A stretch of 15,123 bases of DNA from Halomonas halophila (GCA_002433675.1 DJIP01000113.1:1-15123), one strand, 5' to 3'; positions 1 through 8,456 are shown, numbered from the stretch's first letter. Notes: generated by a model not told the origin, from the sequence alone. Numbers and translations are program-made.

Positions 1-10
1 AGCGTGCAAC

Positions 11-2473
11 ATGGCCAAGCGATACGCATGGACGGCCCTGGCGGGCCTCGCCACCACCAGTCTGGTGTCGTCCCCCCTGTGGGCGGCCCCACCTGAACCC
101 CTGCCGGCAAGCCAGATGGATTGGCAGCCCTGGGGCGATGACCGTCCCGCCGGGACGGTGTGCCGAGGCTACTACGTTCAGCCCGAATACCGCCTTCCTG
201 CGCCGGCCATCGATGGCCAGGTCAACAGCGAATCCAACACCGCCAACTACGGCACCGATGGTGACACCGTGCTCGACGGTGAAGTGGTGCTGCGCAAGGG
301 CGATACCCAGCTTGAGGCGACCCGGGTGCAGGTGCCACCGGAGCGTGACCTGGCCAACGCCAGCGGTCCCCTGACTCTGCGCGACAAGGGCCTGCTGGTG
401 CGCGGCGACAGCGCCGAGGTTTCGCTGAACAGTGACCAGGCCACCATTGATTCGGCCCACTACGTGGCCCACGAGTCGCGTCTTCGCGGCGACGCCATCC
501 AGCTCGAGCGAGTCAGTGACAACGTCTTCCGTCTGCGCGAGGCCAGCTTCACTACCTGTGAGCCTGGCGACAGCACCTGGCGCCTGGTCGGCAACGATAT
601 TCTGCTGGATCGCAACCAGGGCTACGGCACCGCCAAGCATGCCCGCCTGGAACTCGGCGATGTGCCGGTGTTCTATTGGCCCTGGGTGCGCTTTCCCATC
701 GATGAACGCCGTCAGACAGGCTTCCTGTGGCCGACTATCGGTATCTCCGACGGTGGTGTCGACTATGCGCAGCCCTTCTATCTAAACCTGGCGCCCAACT
801 ATGACGCTACCATCACCCCGCGCTGGATCGACGACAGCGGGTTATTGATGGGTGCGGAGTTCCGCTATCTATTTCCCACCGATCAGGGCACCCTGGAAGG
901 CGCCTACATCGGCGACGACAAGTCCGCCGGGGATGACGACTCCACCACCGAACTCGAAAACGGCGACGAGCGCTGGTACTTCGACTACAGCCACTACGGG
1001 CGCTTCAGCTCGCGCGTTCCCTATCGGCTGCGCTATGGCGCCGCCAGTGACGGCCGCTATTTCGATGACTTCGGGCGTACCTTTGGTGAGACGGACACCA
1101 GCAACATGGCGCGTCTGGCCCAGATCGACTACCTCGGTGACACCTGGAACCTCCAGGCCAAGGCCCAGGGCTATCAGCTGCTGGACGATCCGGTCGACGA
1201 AGGCGACAAGCCCTTCTACCGGCTGCCGAGCCTGACCGCCAACGGCCGCTGGTCCCAGGACCTCGGCTTCTATCAGGAGTGGAACTCCAACGCCACCTAC
1301 TTCTGGCGCGATATCGAGGGCGACGAGAACGGCTTCTACGACTACGAGGATACCCAGCGTCGCATCCCGCTCAGGGAAGACGTCAAGGGTGCTCGCCTGG
1401 ATCTGGCGCCGGCGGTGGGCTATCGCTTCGAGCCGAGCTGGGGCTTCTTCGAGCCCCGCGTGGCGCTGCAGCACACGCGCTATGACCTCGACTATGACGA
1501 TCGCATCACCGACAACAGCGAGAGTCCGACGCTGACCGCGCCGGTCACCACCATCGACGCCGGGCTGATCTTTGAGCGCGACTTCGCCTTCGGTGGCGAC
1601 GACTGGCGCCAGACGCTGGAGCCACGCCTCAACTACGCCTATGTGCCGGAACGCGACCAGAGCGACTTCCCGGACTTCGACACCGAAGAGCTGTCGTTCT
1701 CCTGGGGCCAGCTGTGGTCACCGTACCGCTTCTCTGGTGGCGATCGTCTGGGTGACCTGAACCGCCTTTCCTACGGAGTGGAAAGCCGCTTCCTCGAAGA
1801 CCAGAGCGGCCGCGAGCGCCTCTCCATCGGGGTCGGGCAGTCGGCCTACTTCGAGGATCGCAATATCGACATGGCCGGTGACCCCGAGACCCTGCCCGGG
1901 GACGAGACGTCATTCGATTACTACGATGCCACTCGCGATCGTTCGCCCTGGGTGACCCGCCTCAACTGGCAGATCACCGACAACTGGAGCACCCGTTGGC
2001 AGTGGCTCTACGACGACGAGGAGAGTCGCACCGAGAGTACCGGTCTTGGCGTGCAGTACCGCGCCGATGCCGGTCACGTGCTCAACCTGGGCTACCGCTG
2101 GGAGCTTGAAGGCTTCGACAACGCCGACGATGACGACGACGTTCGCAACTACAACCGCGAAGAGTACGACATGTCCTTCGCCTACAAGGCGACGGATCGT
2201 TTCGACGTCATCGGCCGGGTGCTCTACGACAACACCAACGACCGTGCCCTCGACCAGATGGCGGGTGTGCAGTGGAACGACTGCTGTTATGGTGTGCAGG
2301 TCGTGTGGCGCGAGTGGATCGAAGACGAGGACACCGCCAACAACATCGAGGACGACACCACGGATCGCGGGCTCTTCCTGCGCTTTGTGCTCAAGGGCTT
2401 CGGTGGTTTCGGTGGCGAAGCGGACACCTACTTCCAGTCTGCAGTGCCCGGTTACCGTCCCGGCCTGAACTAG
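11..2473 (+). CDS. lptD: LPS-assembly protein LptD (outer-membrane beta-barrel)
   Basis: LptD forms, with the lipoprotein LptE, the outer-membrane translocon that places lipopolysaccharide in the outer leaflet. The 820-residue product starts with a signal peptide (basic MAKR, hydrophobic stretch, probable cleavage after LWA near residue 25). An OstA/LptA-like jellyroll follows at about residues 60-210, then a large C-terminal barrel rich in aromatic and acidic residues. Four cysteines, C51, C183 and the adjacent pair C758-C759, match the pattern of the two interdomain disulfides known in E. coli LptD. The conserved block VPERDQSDFPDFD near residue 540 is a hallmark of the family. The length is near the usual 780-850. 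The start lies 11 bases into the window and has no visible ribosome binding site; the frame is open to the window edge, so a slightly earlier start is possible, though the signal peptide fits this one. Its chaperone gene surA follows directly. Confidence 0.96.
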   Translation: MAKRYAWTALAGLATTSLVSSPLWAAPPEPLPASQMDWQPWGDDRPAGTVCRGYYVQPEYRLPAPAIDGQVNSESNTANYGTDGDTVLDGEVVLRKGDTQLEATRVQVPPERDLANASGPLTLRDKGLLVRGDSAEVSLNSDQATIDSAHYVAHESRLRGDAIQLERVSDNVFRLREASFTTCEPGDSTWRLVGNDILLDRNQGYGTAKHARLELGDVPVFYWPWVRFPIDERRQTGFLWPTIGISDGGVDYAQPFYLNLAPNYDATITPRWIDDSGLLMGAEFRYLFPTDQGTLEGAYIGDDKSAGDDDSTTELENGDERWYFDYSHYGRFSSRVPYRLRYGAASDGRYFDDFGRTFGETDTSNMARLAQIDYLGDTWNLQAKAQGYQLLDDPVDEGDKPFYRLPSLTANGRWSQDLGFYQEWNSNATYFWRDIEGDENGFYDYEDTQRRIPLREDVKGARLDLAPAVGYRFEPSWGFFEPRVALQHTRYDLDYDDRITDNSESPTLTAPVTTIDAGLIFERDFAFGGDDWRQTLEPRLNYAYVPERDQSDFPDFDTEELSFSWGQLWSPYRFSGGDRLGDLNRLSYGVESRFLEDQSGRERLSIGVGQSAYFEDRNIDMAGDPETLPGDETSFDYYDATRDRSPWVTRLNWQITDNWSTRWQWLYDDEESRTESTGLGVQYRADAGHVLNLGYRWELEGFDNADDDDDVRNYNREEYDMSFAYKATDRFDVIGRVLYDNTNDRALDQMAGVQWNDCCYGVQVVWREWIEDEDTANNIEDDTTDRGLFLRFVLKGFGGFGGEADTYFQSAVPGYRPGLN

Positions 2474-2493
2474 ACACCCTGGCGTATCCCCAA

Positions 2494-2520
2494 CGGCGAG
2501 CACGAGACGCGTGCTCGCCG
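2494..2520 (+). other. Perfect 11-bp hairpin between lptD and surA
   Basis: CGGCGAGCACG (2494-2504) and CGTGCTCGCCG (2510-2520) are exact reverse complements around a 5-nt loop, AGACG. It starts 20 bases after the lptD stop and ends 32 bases before the surA start. No T-run follows, so it is not a standard intrinsic terminator. It could protect the lptD mRNA 3' end, act as a processing site, or reduce read-through into surA. The function is inferred. Confidence 0.6.
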
Positions 2521-2552
2521 CATCGAATCTGAGTGAACGAGGAAGCATCACT

Positions 2553-3194
2553 ATGCGTAGCCGACCCCTTGCCGCCCTGGCGATGGCCGCCTGTCTGGCA
2601 CTGACCACCGTGGCGGCCCACGCCCAGGACGGTTACCGCCAGCCGCTGGATCGGATCGTCGCCGTGGTCAACGAGGACGCCATCATGGCCTCCCAACTCG
2701 ATGACCGTGTCGAGCAGGCCATGGCCAGACTGCGCGCAAGCGACATGGACACACCTCCGGAGCAGGCCCTGCGTGAGCAGATTCTGGACCGCATGATCGT
2801 CGAGGAAATCGAGGTGCAGATGGCTGAGCGCATGAACCTGAGCGTCGACGATACCGAGCTCAATCGTCAGGTGCGCGCCGTGGCCAACCAGAACGGTGTC
2901 AGCCTGGAGCAGTTCGCCGATCGGCTCGAGTCACAGGGCATGAGCCTGTCCCAGGTGCGTGACCAGATCCGTCGCGAGATGCTGATCATGAAGGTCCAGC
3001 AGGCCCAGGTGTCCAGCCGGATCAACATCTCCGAGTCCGAGGTCGAGCGCTATCTGCAGCAGCAAGGCGTCGGCACCAGCCGTGAGGAGGCGCGCCAGGC
3101 GATCTTCCAGCGCAAGGCCGGCGACGAACTCGAGAAGTGGGTTCAGGAAATCCGCGGCGAGGCCTTCGTCGAGAAGCGCCTGAACCAGGGCTGA
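2553..3194 (+). CDS. surA: SurA-type periplasmic chaperone lacking both parvulin domains
   Basis: SurA escorts unfolded outer-membrane proteins, including LptD, across the periplasm to BamA. The chosen ATG has a good ribosome binding site (GAGGAA, 8 nt upstream) and gives 213 residues with a signal peptide ending near AHA (residue 24). Residues 25-170 match the SurA N-terminal chaperone domain (LDRIVAVVNEDAIM, then LREQILDRMIVEEIEVQMAE). Residues 180-213 (EARQAIFQRKAGDELEKWVQ and following) match the extreme C-terminal helix of SurA. The E. coli protein has about 428 residues with two parvulin-type prolyl isomerase domains between these parts; here they are absent. The frame is intact and the junction clean, so this is a compact form and not a visibly broken gene. 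A GTG at 2511 would add 14 residues before the signal peptide and is unlikely. The TGA overlaps the pdxA ATG by one base, so translation is probably coupled. Confidence 0.88.
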   Translation: MRSRPLAALAMAACLALTTVAAHAQDGYRQPLDRIVAVVNEDAIMASQLDDRVEQAMARLRASDMDTPPEQALREQILDRMIVEEIEVQMAERMNLSVDDTELNRQVRAVANQNGVSLEQFADRLESQGMSLSQVRDQIRREMLIMKVQQAQVSSRINISESEVERYLQQQGVGTSREEARQAIFQRKAGDELEKWVQEIRGEAFVEKRLNQG

Positions 3195-4255
3195 TGTCGC
3201 ATCGAATGAAGGCGCCGATCGTGGTGACCACCGGCGAACCCGCTGGTATCGGTCCCGACCTTGTACTGATGCTGGCCGCGCGCCACGCCACCGACTGGGT
3301 CGCCATTGGCGACCCAGAGCTGTTGGGGGAACGTGCCCAGGCGCTTGGGCTGGATGTCGAGGTGGTGGTGACGGCGCCAGGCGAGGTGCACCCGGGCCCG
3401 CGCCGGCAGCGTCTGGCGGTGTGGCCAGTCGCGCTCAAGCAGGCCAGCGAGCCTGGCGTGCTGTCGACGGCCAACGCCGACTACGTGCTCGAGACCCTGG
3501 ATATGGCGGTGGCCCAGTGCCTGGCCGGCAAGGCCTCGGCGATGGTCACGGCGCCGCTGCACAAGGGGGTGATCCGCGACGCGGGGCACCACCACTTCAC
3601 CGGCCACACCGAGTACCTGCGCGATGCCTGCGGAGTCGAGGAGGTGGTGATGATGCTGGCCACCGACAGCGCCCTGCACGGGCGTGTCGCCTCGGCCGAC
3701 GCCACCGCTGATCAGCCGCGCCCGACACCGCTGCGGGTGGCCCTGGCGACCACCCACCTGCCGCTTCGCGAGGTAGCCGATGCGCTGTCGCCGGAGAGTC
3801 TCGAGCGGGTGCTGCGTATCCTGGCCCGGGACCTGACACACTTCTTTGGTGTTGCTTCTCCGCGGATCGCCGTGTGCGGCTTGAACCCCCACGCCGGCGA
3901 GGATGGGCATCTCGGGCGCGAAGAGATCGAGATCATCACCCCGGTGCTCGAGCGGCTGCGTGAAGAAGGACTGGCTCTTGACGGGCCGCTGCCGGCGGAT
4001 ACCCTGTTCACCCCGCGCCATCTCGACGGCGTCGACGCGGTGCTGGCGATGTATCATGACCAGGGTCTGCCGGTGCTCAAGTACTCGGGATTTGGCCAGG
4101 CCGCCAACATCACCCTGGGACTGCCGCTGGCGCGGACCTCGGTGGACCACGGCACCGCGCTGGACCTGGCCGGACATGGCTCCGCCAGCCCCGATAGCCT
4201 GGCGGTGGCGATTGCCCTCGCCGAGGACATGGGCAGCCGGGTGGCCGAGCGCTGA
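3194..4255 (+). CDS. pdxA: 4-hydroxythreonine-4-phosphate dehydrogenase PdxA
   Basis: PdxA oxidises 4-phosphohydroxy-L-threonine with NAD(P)+ in the DXP-dependent branch of pyridoxal 5'-phosphate synthesis. The 353-residue product has the family start VVTTGEPAGIGPDLV and the three metal-binding histidine blocks: GHTEYL (H138), THLPLREV (H188) and YHDQGLPVLKY (H288). A C-terminal substrate block, RTSVDHGTALDLAG, is also present. The ATG at 3194 overlaps the surA TGA (TGATG) and suits coupled translation; an in-frame ATG at 3206 would give 349 residues and cannot be excluded. Compared with E. coli (about 329 residues), there is a short extra loop between residues about 160 and 180 (after ATDSALHGRV, before LRVALATTH), rich in Ala, Asp and Pro. 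It sits between surA and rsmA as in other gammaproteobacteria. Confidence 0.95.
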   Translation: MSHRMKAPIVVTTGEPAGIGPDLVLMLAARHATDWVAIGDPELLGERAQALGLDVEVVVTAPGEVHPGPRRQRLAVWPVALKQASEPGVLSTANADYVLETLDMAVAQCLAGKASAMVTAPLHKGVIRDAGHHHFTGHTEYLRDACGVEEVVMMLATDSALHGRVASADATADQPRPTPLRVALATTHLPLREVADALSPESLERVLRILARDLTHFFGVASPRIAVCGLNPHAGEDGHLGREEIEIITPVLERLREEGLALDGPLPADTLFTPRHLDGVDAVLAMYHDQGLPVLKYSGFGQAANITLGLPLARTSVDHGTALDLAGHGSASPDSLAVAIALAEDMGSRVAER

Positions 4256-4296
4256 AGGTCCGTCACCCCAACCCTCGTTTTGCAAAGGATTCAAGC

Positions 4297-5109
4297 ATGT
4301 CATCCCGCCCCACGGCGCACCGGGCCCGCAAGCGCTTCGGTCAGAACTTCTTGCGTGATCCCGGCGTCATCTCGCGCATCGTGCGTTCCATCGGGGCGCG
4401 TCCTGGCGACCGTATGGTCGAGATCGGCCCAGGCCAGGGGGCGCTGACCGAACCACTGCTCGACGCCACCGACGGTGATCTCGAGGTCATCGAGCTGGAT
4501 CGGGACCTGATCCCGGGGCTACGGGTGCAGTTCTTCAACCGCCCGAACTTCGTCATCCACGAAGGCGACGCCCTCAAGATGGATTTCGTTGCGCTACGCG
4601 GCGAGGGCCAGCCGCTGAGGGTCGTCGGCAACCTGCCCTACAACATCTCGACCCCGCTGATCTCGCACCTGCTCCAGGCCGGCGACGCCATCCAGGATAT
4701 GCACTTCATGTTGCAGAAGGAGGTGGTGGATCGCCTCGCAGCGCCGCCGGGTGGAGGCGATCGCGGGCGCCTGTCGGTGCTGGCGCAGTACTTCTGCGAC
4801 GTCGATTCGCTGTTCGTGGTGCCGCCGGAAGCCTTCGTGCCGCGCCCCAAGGTGGACTCGGCCATCGTCAGGCTGACCCCGCGCGAGCGGCCCCAGGGGC
4901 GGGCCAAGGACGAGACGTTGCTGTTCGACGTGGTGCGCGAGGCCTTCGGTCAGCGGCGCAAGACGCTGCGCAACAATCTCAAGGGACGCATCGACGGCGA
5001 CGCCCTCGAGGCCCTCGGCATCGATCCGAGCCGACGGCCCCAGACGCTGGAGGTGGAGGAGTTCGTGTCCATCGCCAACGCCCTGAGTGCAGAGGAGAGT
5101 CCGTCATGA
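4297..5109 (+). CDS. rsmA: 16S rRNA dimethyladenosine transferase RsmA (KsgA)
   Basis: RsmA uses S-adenosylmethionine to dimethylate two adjacent adenines in the 3'-terminal helix 45 of 16S rRNA, late in 30S assembly. The 270-residue product shows the Rossmann-fold SAM site (RFGQNFLRD at the start, then motif I EIGPGQGALT near residue 46). It also has the acidic end of strand 2 (VIELDRDL), the catalytic motif IV NLPY (N112) and the C-terminal helical domain with FGQRRKTLRNNL. The ATG follows AAAGGA at a 7-nt spacing. The gene is 41 bases after pdxA and its TGA overlaps the apaG ATG in an ATGA. Confidence 0.97.
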   Translation: MSSRPTAHRARKRFGQNFLRDPGVISRIVRSIGARPGDRMVEIGPGQGALTEPLLDATDGDLEVIELDRDLIPGLRVQFFNRPNFVIHEGDALKMDFVALRGEGQPLRVVGNLPYNISTPLISHLLQAGDAIQDMHFMLQKEVVDRLAAPPGGGDRGRLSVLAQYFCDVDSLFVVPPEAFVPRPKVDSAIVRLTPRERPQGRAKDETLLFDVVREAFGQRRKTLRNNLKGRIDGDALEALGIDPSRRPQTLEVEEFVSIANALSAEESPS

Positions 5110-5486
5110 GCGAGATGCCCGACGTAAGGGTCGATGTGGAGCCCGCCTATCGTGAAGATGAATCTTCGCCGATGGAGAACCGCTTCGTGTTCAGCTACAC
5201 GGTGACGGTGCACAACCACTCCCCGGGCAATATCCAGCTGATGGCGCGCTTCTGGAAGATCACCCAGACCAGCGGACAGGTCCAGGAGGTCCGTGGCAAG
5301 GGAGTGGTCGGCAAGCAGCCGATGATTGGCCCCGGTCAGACCTTCCAGTACACCAGTCGTGCCATCCTCGACGGGCCGGTAGGGTTCATGGAAGGGGCCT
5401 ATACCTGCGTGGACACCGCCAGTCAGCGTCCCTTCGAGGTGCCGATCACGGTGTTTCGCCTGGCCACACCCAACCAGATTCACTGA
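5106..5486 (+). CDS. apaG: ApaG/DUF525 family protein
   Basis: This is a small (126-residue) beta-sandwich protein of the ApaG family. Its role in bacteria is unsettled; related domains occur in eukaryotic F-box proteins and PDIP38. Family features visible are the strand FVFSYTVTVHNHS, the block MARFWKITQTSGQVQEVRGKGVVGKQP with the GxGxxG element, and MEGAYTC followed by PFEVPITVFRL at the end. The start overlaps the rsmA stop by 4 nt (ATGA) and has a strong site, GAGGAGA. The product is soluble, with no signal peptide or membrane segment. The association with apaH downstream is long known and gave the gene its name. Confidence 0.95.
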   Translation: MSEMPDVRVDVEPAYREDESSPMENRFVFSYTVTVHNHSPGNIQLMARFWKITQTSGQVQEVRGKGVVGKQPMIGPGQTFQYTSRAILDGPVGFMEGAYTCVDTASQRPFEVPITVFRLATPNQIH

Positions 5487-5525
5487 TCTGGCGAATCGAA
5501 CGACCTTCAAGAGCCCCGAGATCCT

Positions 5526-6338
5526 ATGAAACGCTACGCTATCGGTGACCTTCAAGGCTGTCACGAGGAATTCATCGCCCTGCTCGAGGCGCTCGACTTC
5601 GACCCTCGTCGGGATCAGTTGTGGCTGGCCGGAGATCTGGTCAACCGCGGGCCGGGGTCGCTGGCCTGCCTGCGCGAAGTGATGGCGCTGGGCGAGGCGG
5701 CCAGGGTGGTGCTCGGCAACCATGACCTGCATTTGCTGGCGGTGGCGCGAGGTGGCGCCGCGACCAAGCGCAAGGACACCATCGACGATATTCTCAAGGC
5801 CGAGGATCGCGAGACCCTGCTCGACTGGCTTCAGGCCAGGCCGCTGCTGGTGCGCGATGGCGACACCCTGATGACCCACGCCGGGCTGCCGCCCCAGTGG
5901 GGGTTGGATCAGGCCGAGTCGTTGGCCGGCGAGGTCGAGTGGATGCTGACCGGTGAGCGTGCCGGCGACTTTCTCACGCGCATGTACGGCAATCGTCCAC
6001 GCCGCTTCAAGCCTCACCAGGAAGGGGTCGACCGCCTGCGGGCCATCGTCAACACCCTGACCCGGATGCGCTTCATCGACGCCGAGGGGCGTCTGGATTT
6101 CGACGCCAAGGAAGGCCTGGACAGTGCGCCGGATGGCTTTGCTCCCTGGTTTCAGTACCCTCGCCAGGATGATCCCTGGCTGCTGTTCGGCCACTGGGCC
6201 GCGCTCAACGGCGAGGCGAGCGGCAGTCGGGTGCGTGCCGAGGCGCTGGATACCGGTTGCGTCTGGGGCGGCAGCCTGACCGCGCTGGACCTGGACAGCG
6301 GCGAGCGCATTAGCGTGCCCAGCCGCCAGTTTGTCTGA
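5526..6338 (+). CDS. apaH: Symmetrical bis(5'-nucleosyl)-tetraphosphatase ApaH
   Basis: ApaH hydrolyses Ap4A symmetrically to two ADP and also removes Np4-type caps from RNA 5' ends. The 270-residue product is a PPP-type metallophosphatase. Visible motifs are GDLQG (D8), GDLVNRGPGS (D37, N40), GNHDLHLL (N65, H66) and THAGLPPQW, followed by MYGNRP, FGHWAALNG and LDTGCVWGG. The first motif has Gln where E. coli and most PPP enzymes have His (GDxHG); my recollection is that Gln also occurs in other ApaH proteins such as those of Pseudomonas. It lies 39 nt after apaG, with only a weak purine stretch (CCCGAG) before the ATG. Confidence 0.96.
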   Translation: MKRYAIGDLQGCHEEFIALLEALDFDPRRDQLWLAGDLVNRGPGSLACLREVMALGEAARVVLGNHDLHLLAVARGGAATKRKDTIDDILKAEDRETLLDWLQARPLLVRDGDTLMTHAGLPPQWGLDQAESLAGEVEWMLTGERAGDFLTRMYGNRPRRFKPHQEGVDRLRAIVNTLTRMRFIDAEGRLDFDAKEGLDSAPDGFAPWFQYPRQDDPWLLFGHWAALNGEASGSRVRAEALDTGCVWGGSLTALDLDSGERISVPSRQFV

Positions 6339-6404
6339 CGCCGCAGGCCAGTCGCCGAGACCTGCTTCCGCTTGCCTGACCCTCCCCTTTATCAAGGAGT
6401 CCAT

Positions 6405-6743
6405 ATGATGTCCGCCGCCTTCGAACATCTGGATATCGAGCGCCTGAGCCAGTGGCTCGATGAGCAAGGCGAGCTGTGTCTCGTCGATATCCGCGATCCC
6501 GGCAGCTATGCCCAGGGCCACATTCCCGGCAGCCGCCATCTGGACAACCACAGCGTAGGGCCGTTGGTCGAACAGACGCCGAAGGATAGACCCCTGGTGG
6601 TGGTGTGCTATCACGGCCATTCCAGCCAGCAGGCGGCAAGCTGGCTCAGCGCCCAGGGCTTCGAGCGCGTCTACAGCCTCGATGGTGGTTTTACCGAGTG
6701 GCAGCATCGCCTGCCCGAACGGGTGAGTCGGACGGCGTCATGA
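6405..6743 (+). CDS. glpE: Thiosulfate sulfurtransferase GlpE (single-domain rhodanese)
   Basis: GlpE transfers sulfane sulfur from thiosulfate to cyanide or thioredoxin in the cytoplasm. The 112-residue single rhodanese domain has the start block [20 protein letters not shown] and the active-site loop [17 protein letters not shown] with the catalytic cysteine C68. It ends with [12 protein letters not shown], close to E. coli GlpE. AAGGAG at 6394-6399 decides the start; the tandem ATGs at 6405 and 6408 are 5 and 8 nt from it, so the second may be the one used. An open frame from 6372 is too far upstream. The stop overlaps the cca ATG (ATGA), so the two genes are co-translated even though their functions are unrelated. 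Confidence 0.92.
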   Translation: MMSAAFEHLDIERLSQWLDEQGELCLVDIRDPGSYAQGHIPGSRHLDNHSVGPLVEQTPKDRPLVVVCYHGHSSQQAASWLSAQGFERVYSLDGGFTEWQHRLPERVSRTAS

Positions 6744-7900
6744 CCCAGGATCGCGAGCAGCGCCAGGGCGACGAGCCTTGTGCGGGGCTGGAGGTCTATC
6801 GGGTGGGGGGCGCGGTACGCGACGCGCTGCTTGGCTGGCCGGTGAAGGACACCGACTGGGTGGTGGTCGGCGCCACCCCCGAGGCCATGCGCCAGCGTGG
6901 TTTTCGCCCGGTGGGGCGCGACTTTCCGGTATTTCTGCACCCCGAGACCCACGAAGAGTACGCCCTGGCGCGGACCGAGCGAAAGTCCGGTCATGGCTAT
7001 ACCGGCTTTGTGGTCCACGCCAGCCCCGAGGTGACCCTGGAGGAAGACCTGGCCCGCCGTGATCTGACCATCAACGCCATGGCCGAGTCGCTCGACGGGG
7101 CGCTGGTGGATCCCTTCGATGGCCGTCGAGATCTCGACGAGCGACTGCTGCGCCACGTCAGTCCGGCCTTCGTCGAGGATCCCTTGAGGGTGCTGCGTAC
7201 CGCCCGCTTTCTGGCCCGTTATGCGGGCCTCGGCTTTCGCATCGCCGAGCCGACCCAGGCGCTGATGCGCCAACTGGCCGAGAGCGGTGAGCTGGACCAT
7301 CTGGTGGCCGAGCGGGTCTGGGTGGAGACCGAAAAGGCGCTCGGCGAGCCCGAACCGCGGCATTTCTTCGATGCGCTTGCCGCCTGTGGCGCACTTAGGC
7401 GGCTGATGCCGGCACTGGGCGAGGCCGGCCGTGATGTCCTCGAGCACTCGCTTGTGCGGATGACGACATTGCCCGAGGCGCTGGCCGGTTCGCCCTGCTG
7501 GCGCTGGGGGCGACTGATGGAGGCGCTGAGCGAGCCCGCACGCAAGGCCCTGGAAGAGCGTCTCAAGCTACCCAACGACTATCGCGATGCCGGGCACCAG
7601 TTGGCGTTGACCCGGCAACTGGCGACGACTCTTGGACAGAACGATGATCGCTCGGCGCCGGCGATCGCCATGGACTGGCTGGATGGCATCGACGCCTGGC
7701 GCCGCGGAGAGCGGGTGGCGCCGCTTTTGTCCGTACTGGCACTCACGCGTCCCGAGGACGCCGCGCGGTTGGCGCTCGGCTACCGTACGGCGCTGGCGCT
7801 CTCGCCCAGAGACCTGCTCGATGAAGGCTTCAAGGGTGCGGCGCTGGGGCAGGAGTTACGACGCAGGCGGCTTGCCACCCTGGAAGACGCCTGGCGCTAG
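6740..7900 (+). CDS. cca: CCA-adding tRNA nucleotidyltransferase, no HD motif visible
   Basis: Cca adds or repairs the 3'-terminal CCA of tRNAs without a template, using CTP and ATP. The 386-residue product has the class II nucleotidyltransferase head: [19 protein letters not shown] with metal ligands D37 and D39, then the [10 protein letters not shown] block and the nucleotide-selecting region [18 protein letters not shown]. coli Cca has about 412 residues and a C-terminal HD phosphohydrolase domain. Here the C-terminal part (residues about 225-386) aligns in general character, for example [11 protein letters not shown], but I see no HD pair. Nucleotidyl transfer is therefore expected, while phosphatase or phosphodiesterase activity is not. 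The ATG overlaps the glpE TGA by 4 nt; an earlier in-frame start inside glpE is not credible. It converges with folK, stops 13 bp apart. Confidence 0.93.
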   Translation: MTQDREQRQGDEPCAGLEVYRVGGAVRDALLGWPVKDTDWVVVGATPEAMRQRGFRPVGRDFPVFLHPETHEEYALARTERKSGHGYTGFVVHASPEVTLEEDLARRDLTINAMAESLDGALVDPFDGRRDLDERLLRHVSPAFVEDPLRVLRTARFLARYAGLGFRIAEPTQALMRQLAESGELDHLVAERVWVETEKALGEPEPRHFFDALAACGALRRLMPALGEAGRDVLEHSLVRMTTLPEALAGSPCWRWGRLMEALSEPARKALEERLKLPNDYRDAGHQLALTRQLATTLGQNDDRSAPAIAMDWLDGIDAWRRGERVAPLLSVLALTRPEDAARLALGYRTALALSPRDLLDEGFKGAALGQELRRRRLATLEDAWR

Positions 7901-7913
7901 TGGGCTTGCGGTG

Positions 7914-8456
7914 TCAGATCTCGAGAGCCCCCTCGAGTGCCGCGCGTGAAGGCAGCACCCGATCCCCCCAGTGGAACTCGATGGGCCACAACGGCTGGTC
8001 GTCCGCCTCGAACGCCTGCCAGATCTCCTGATAGCAGCGCCCGTCGAGGGGGTGTCGGTGTTCCGGCAGCAGCTCGGCCATGGGCCAGAGCACGAAGGCG
8101 TGGTGCAGGATTTCGCCTCGCGGCAGGCTGACGCCGTCGATGTCGCCCACCTGCTCGCCGACGGTGAGGATGTCCACGTCGAGGGTGCGAGGGCTGAACT
8201 TGGGGCTGTCCTTGCGTCGGCCATTGGCGGCCTCGAGACGTTTGCACCAGGCCTGCAGTTCGCCGACGGACCAGTCGCTGTAGAGGGCAACCACCAGGTT
8301 GTAGAAGTTGCGACCGTCTTCGAAGCCGACCGGCTTGCTCTCGTAGACCCGCGAGATGGCAAGCTCGCCGAAGGTCTCCGACAGGGCGTCCAGGCAGACG
8401 CGAATATGCTGGTCGCGCTCGATATTGCTGCCAAGACTCAGGGTAACGAGTGCCAT
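7914..8456 (-). CDS. folK: 2-amino-4-hydroxy-6-hydroxymethyldihydropteridine pyrophosphokinase
   Basis: FolK transfers pyrophosphate from ATP to 6-hydroxymethyl-7,8-dihydropterin, the step before dihydropteroate synthase in folate synthesis. The 180-residue product shows the HPPK features: SLGSNIERD at the start, a VYESKPVGFEDGRNFYNLVV block and the signature SPRTLDVDIL, whose two aspartates bind Mg. A further block, LPRGEILHHAFVLWPMAEL, follows. The C-terminus has about 30 extra residues beyond a minimal HPPK. The ATG overlaps the last base of the folB stop (TGATG on the minus strand), so the two folate genes are translationally coupled. Confidence 0.95.
   Translation of the reverse strand: MALVTLSLGSNIERDQHIRVCLDALSETFGELAISRVYESKPVGFEDGRNFYNLVVALYSDWSVGELQAWCKRLEAANGRRKDSPKFSPRTLDVDILTVGEQVGDIDGVSLPRGEILHHAFVLWPMAELLPEHRHPLDGRCYQEIWQAFEADDQPLWPIEFHWGDRVLPSRAALEGALEI

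Noticed and set aside
2511..2552. Upstream GTG start for surA
   Set aside because: It lies within the hairpin, would put 14 residues before a complete signal peptide, and the ATG at 2553 has a good ribosome binding site.
3143..4303. 386-codon minus-strand open frame opposite pdxA
   Set aside because: Same antisense-shadow character and exact overlap with a confident gene.
4950..6707. 585-codon open frame on the minus strand, opposite rsmA, apaG, apaH and glpE
   Set aside because: It lies entirely over four well-recognised genes, has no family resemblance and is the kind of antisense frame that GC-rich codon bias creates.
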